Shown here: piece after piece, positions 5,789 to 7,218 of the stretch
Layout of the letters: every line of letters begins with the position of its first letter
Numbering within the stretch: the first letter of the stretch is position 1
From: Pseudomonadales bacterium
GTDB lineage: Bacteria > Pseudomonadota > Gammaproteobacteria > Pseudomonadales > UBA7239
Direction: 5' to 3'
DNA length: 7,218 nucleotides
Assembly: GCA_020443005.1 (NCBI GenBank)
Contig: JAGRJA010000377.1
Location: forward strand, 1-7,218
Made by a program: the position numbers and the translations under genes
The notes under the pieces: model-generated
The model's database searches: none
What the model was told of the DNA's origin: nothing
What the model saw: the letters and a program-made list of their open reading frames with translations, nothing else

Positions 5789-6877
5789 GTGAGCGGCCCC
5801 TATTTATCGAAGGGATTTTACCCGAAAGAATTGCTTCAGCCTGCAGTTGACTATATCAAGACGGTACAGCGCCCGGATGGCTGTATTCATTGGTTTGACG
5901 GTGGCTTTGCCGACCCGTGGGATCATACCGAAGCCGCCATGGGGCTTTCCATTGCCGGTGAATACGCTGCAGCTGAAAAGGCCTATCGCTGGCTGAAAAA
6001 CACCCAGCTCGCAGACGGAAGCTGGTGGATGCATTACAAGGACGGCGAAATCCATAATGACGAACGCCGTGAAACCAACTTTATTGCCTATATCGCTACC
6101 GGTGTCTGGCATCATTATCTGATTACGGAAAACTACTCTTTTCTTTGCGAGATGGCGCCAGTTGTCGAGAAGGCCATCCGATTTGTTGTGGGTTTGCAAA
6201 CCGAGCATGGCGATATTCACTGGGCTGTTGATACTGACGGGCACGCAAAGCGGGATGCGCTGGTTACCGGTTGTAGCTCGATTTATAAAAGCCTCGAATG
6301 CGCCATTAATATTTTTGCCACATTGTGCGAGCCCAAGCCACACTGGGAAAAAGCCCGGGAAAAACTCGGTGACGCATTGCGCAACAAACCGGAGCGATTT
6401 GATCGCACCTGGGAGTCAAAAGCGCGTTATTCAATGGACTGGTTTTACCCGGTTTTAACGGGCGCTCTGGACAAAAAACAGTCTTTGGCTCGCCTGAATC
6501 GTCGTTGGGATGAATTTGTACAGGAAGGCATGGGCTGTCGTTGTGTTTCGGATGAGCCCTGGGTAACGGTAGCTGAATCCTGTGAGTTAACCATGGCATT
6601 ACTCGCAGCTGGCGACCACGCCCGAGCCGTCGAGTTGTACAGCTGGTTACACCAGTGGCGTGACGATGAAGGTGTTTACTGGACCGGTTACCAGTTTGTC
6701 GAAGACTTGCTCTGGCCGGATGAAAAACCGACATGGACAGCCGGCGCTATTCTGTTGGCCGCTGATGCCCTGACTGAGCACACGCCGGCGTGCAAACTGT
6801 TTGTTGAGGTCGACCTTCTCGATGTCAGCCAAAAAAGACAGGAAAAGCAACAACCGGAAAGCAAAAAACGCACCTGA
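5789..6877 (+). CDS. Alpha/alpha-toroid protein, 'prenyltransferase'-like, function unknown
   Basis: A 362-residue, apparently soluble protein of the alpha/alpha-barrel type shared by terpene cyclases, protein prenyltransferases and several glycoside hydrolases; databases usually call its relatives 'prenyltransferase'. Four QW-like repeats are visible: Q27-RPDG-CIHW35, Q73-LADGSWW80, Q137-TEHGDIHW145 and RDDEGVYW298. Other striking stretches are GGFADPWDHTEAAMGL (38-53), VWHHYL (106-111), TGCSSIYKSLECA (160-172), YSMDWFYPVLTGAL (214-227) and CRCVSDEPWVTVAESCEL (250-267). The DPWDHTE motif only loosely recalls the DxDD acid motif of class II terpene cyclases, and no isoprenoid-specific feature is evident. 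An activity on sugars is equally possible. The GTG start follows the methyltransferase TAA with no gap and has a good RBS. The last ~25 residues are a charged Gln/Lys-rich tail, probably disordered. From memory very similar proteins occur in actinobacteria. Confidence 0.88.
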   Translation: MSGPYLSKGFYPKELLQPAVDYIKTVQRPDGCIHWFDGGFADPWDHTEAAMGLSIAGEYAAAEKAYRWLKNTQLADGSWWMHYKDGEIHNDERRETNFIAYIATGVWHHYLITENYSFLCEMAPVVEKAIRFVVGLQTEHGDIHWAVDTDGHAKRDALVTGCSSIYKSLECAINIFATLCEPKPHWEKAREKLGDALRNKPERFDRTWESKARYSMDWFYPVLTGALDKKQSLARLNRRWDEFVQEGMGCRCVSDEPWVTVAESCELTMALLAAGDHARAVELYSWLHQWRDDEGVYWTGYQFVEDLLWPDEKPTWTAGAILLAADALTEHTPACKLFVEVDLLDVSQKRQEKQQPESKKRT

Positions 6878-6941
6878 AAAGACAAAACGAGTGGCTTTTC
6901 TGTTAAATCTTTATAAGTGGTCATTCAGCCTGTTCGGATAG
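6822..6941 (+). CDS. Possible 39-residue basic small ORF overlapping the toroid gene end
   Basis: An ATG in a different frame from the toroid gene, with TGAGGT 11 bases upstream, opens a 39-codon frame ending in TAG. Its product would have a strongly basic N-terminal half (MSAKKDRKSNNRKAKN) and a hydrophobic, aromatic end (VAFLLNLYKWSFSLFG). It resembles nothing I know. The A-rich DNA here gives lysine codons in more than one frame, so it may be chance. Confidence 0.15.
   Translation: MSAKKDRKSNNRKAKNAPEKTKRVAFLLNLYKWSFSLFG
6876..6900 (+). terminator. Weak A/T-rich hairpin after the toroid gene
   Basis: GAAAAG (6876-6881) and CTTTTC (6895-6900) can pair across a 13-base loop just at the end of the operon. 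The stem is short and A/T-rich, with only a broken T-run after it, so it is a poor intrinsic terminator. The rest of the gap up to 6998 shows no better candidate on either strand. Confidence 0.18.
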
Positions 6942-6998
6942 CGGCCATGTCAGGTTACTGCATCGGGAACGCTGTTTGTTTGGTTGCCTTCGTGGAAA

Positions 6999-7218
6999 CT
7001 AGCCCTGATTTCTTCGCCAGCGATGGATTCTTTCTGCAATCGACAGTATTTTCCCGGGTGCCCGATTTTTCTTCCAGACACCGGAAGTGTATTTATTGGC
7101 TTCTGAAAGGGTCGGATAGACATGAAGGGTGCTGAGCAGTTTGCTTAAACCCAGCTTGTGTTTCATCGCCAAAACAAATTCCGGCAGCATTTCACTGGCC
7201 TGTTCGTGGACAATGGTA
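6999..7218 (-). CDS. FAD-dependent NAD(P)-disulfide oxidoreductase, mercuric-reductase-like, C-terminal end (5' end outside window)
   Basis: The frame is open to the right edge, so only the last ~72 codons are present. They read as the end of the dimerisation domain of the pyridine nucleotide-disulfide oxidoreductase class I family (glutathione reductase, dihydrolipoamide dehydrogenase, MerA). The stretch HEQASEMLPEFVLAMKHKLG followed by STLHVYPTLSEANKY matches the dimer-interface region where these enzymes carry the H-x-YPT segment supplying the active-site histidine. The C-terminal tail KILSIAERIHRWRRNQG resembles mercuric-reductase-like proteins often found beside or fused to TVP38/TMEM64 membrane proteins; it lacks the vicinal C-terminal cysteines of true MerA. 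Substrate cannot be judged because the FAD and redox-cysteine regions lie outside the window. It converges on the toroid gene with 121 bases between the stops. Confidence 0.82.
   Translation of the reverse strand, partial: TIVHEQASEMLPEFVLAMKHKLGLSKLLSTLHVYPTLSEANKYTSGVWKKNRAPGKILSIAERIHRWRRNQG

Noticed and set aside
6917..7135. Plus-strand 72-codon open frame antisense to the oxidoreductase end
   Set aside because: The minus strand carries recognisable oxidoreductase C-terminal motifs; the plus-strand product has none.

Overview
The window looks like a chromosomal segment of a gammaproteobacterium of roughly balanced base composition, probably from the broad Pseudomonas / Cellvibrio / marine Oceanospirillales-like group. 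The evidence is the carB-greA pair with a 4-base ATGA overlap, protein sequences very close to the enterobacterial and pseudomonad versions of both genes, and a kinase-like family I know mainly from Pseudomonas and relatives. The genus cannot be fixed from the sequence alone.

Layout. (1) Positions 1-2022 are housekeeping: the 3' half of carB (carbamoyl phosphate synthase large subunit) and complete greA (transcript cleavage factor). (2) Positions 2032-2970 encode an unrecognised, probably exported protein with three short two-cysteine motifs. It replaces the yhbY-rrmJ-ftsH genes that usually follow greA in pseudomonads. (3) A minus-strand gene (2967-3587) meets it tail to tail, the two stop codons sharing a CTAG. 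It encodes a small lipopolysaccharide-kinase-like (InaA/WaaP/Bud32-like) protein whose catalytic-loop aspartate position is serine. (4) A divergent intergenic region (3588-3751) with a perfect 6+3+6 palindrome separates it from a tight plus-strand operon of three genes: a GT4 glycosyltransferase, a class I SAM-dependent methyltransferase and an alpha/alpha-toroid protein usually named 'prenyltransferase' (3764-6877; gaps of 3 and 0 bases). (5) The right edge holds the C-terminal end of a minus-strand FAD/NAD(P) disulfide oxidoreductase of the mercuric-reductase-like group, converging on the operon.

The most interesting part is the glycosyltransferase-methyltransferase-toroid operon with the divergent kinase-like gene. 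All three operon products look soluble, the genes are packed as if made in fixed proportion, and from memory the same families occur in actinobacteria with very similar motifs. A plausible but unproven reading is a small pathway that builds, methylates and trims or rearranges a sugar-containing molecule (glycolipid, capped oligosaccharide or LPS decoration). No tRNA, rRNA, CRISPR, IS element or phage gene was seen, and there is no gene-free stretch longer than 300 bases.
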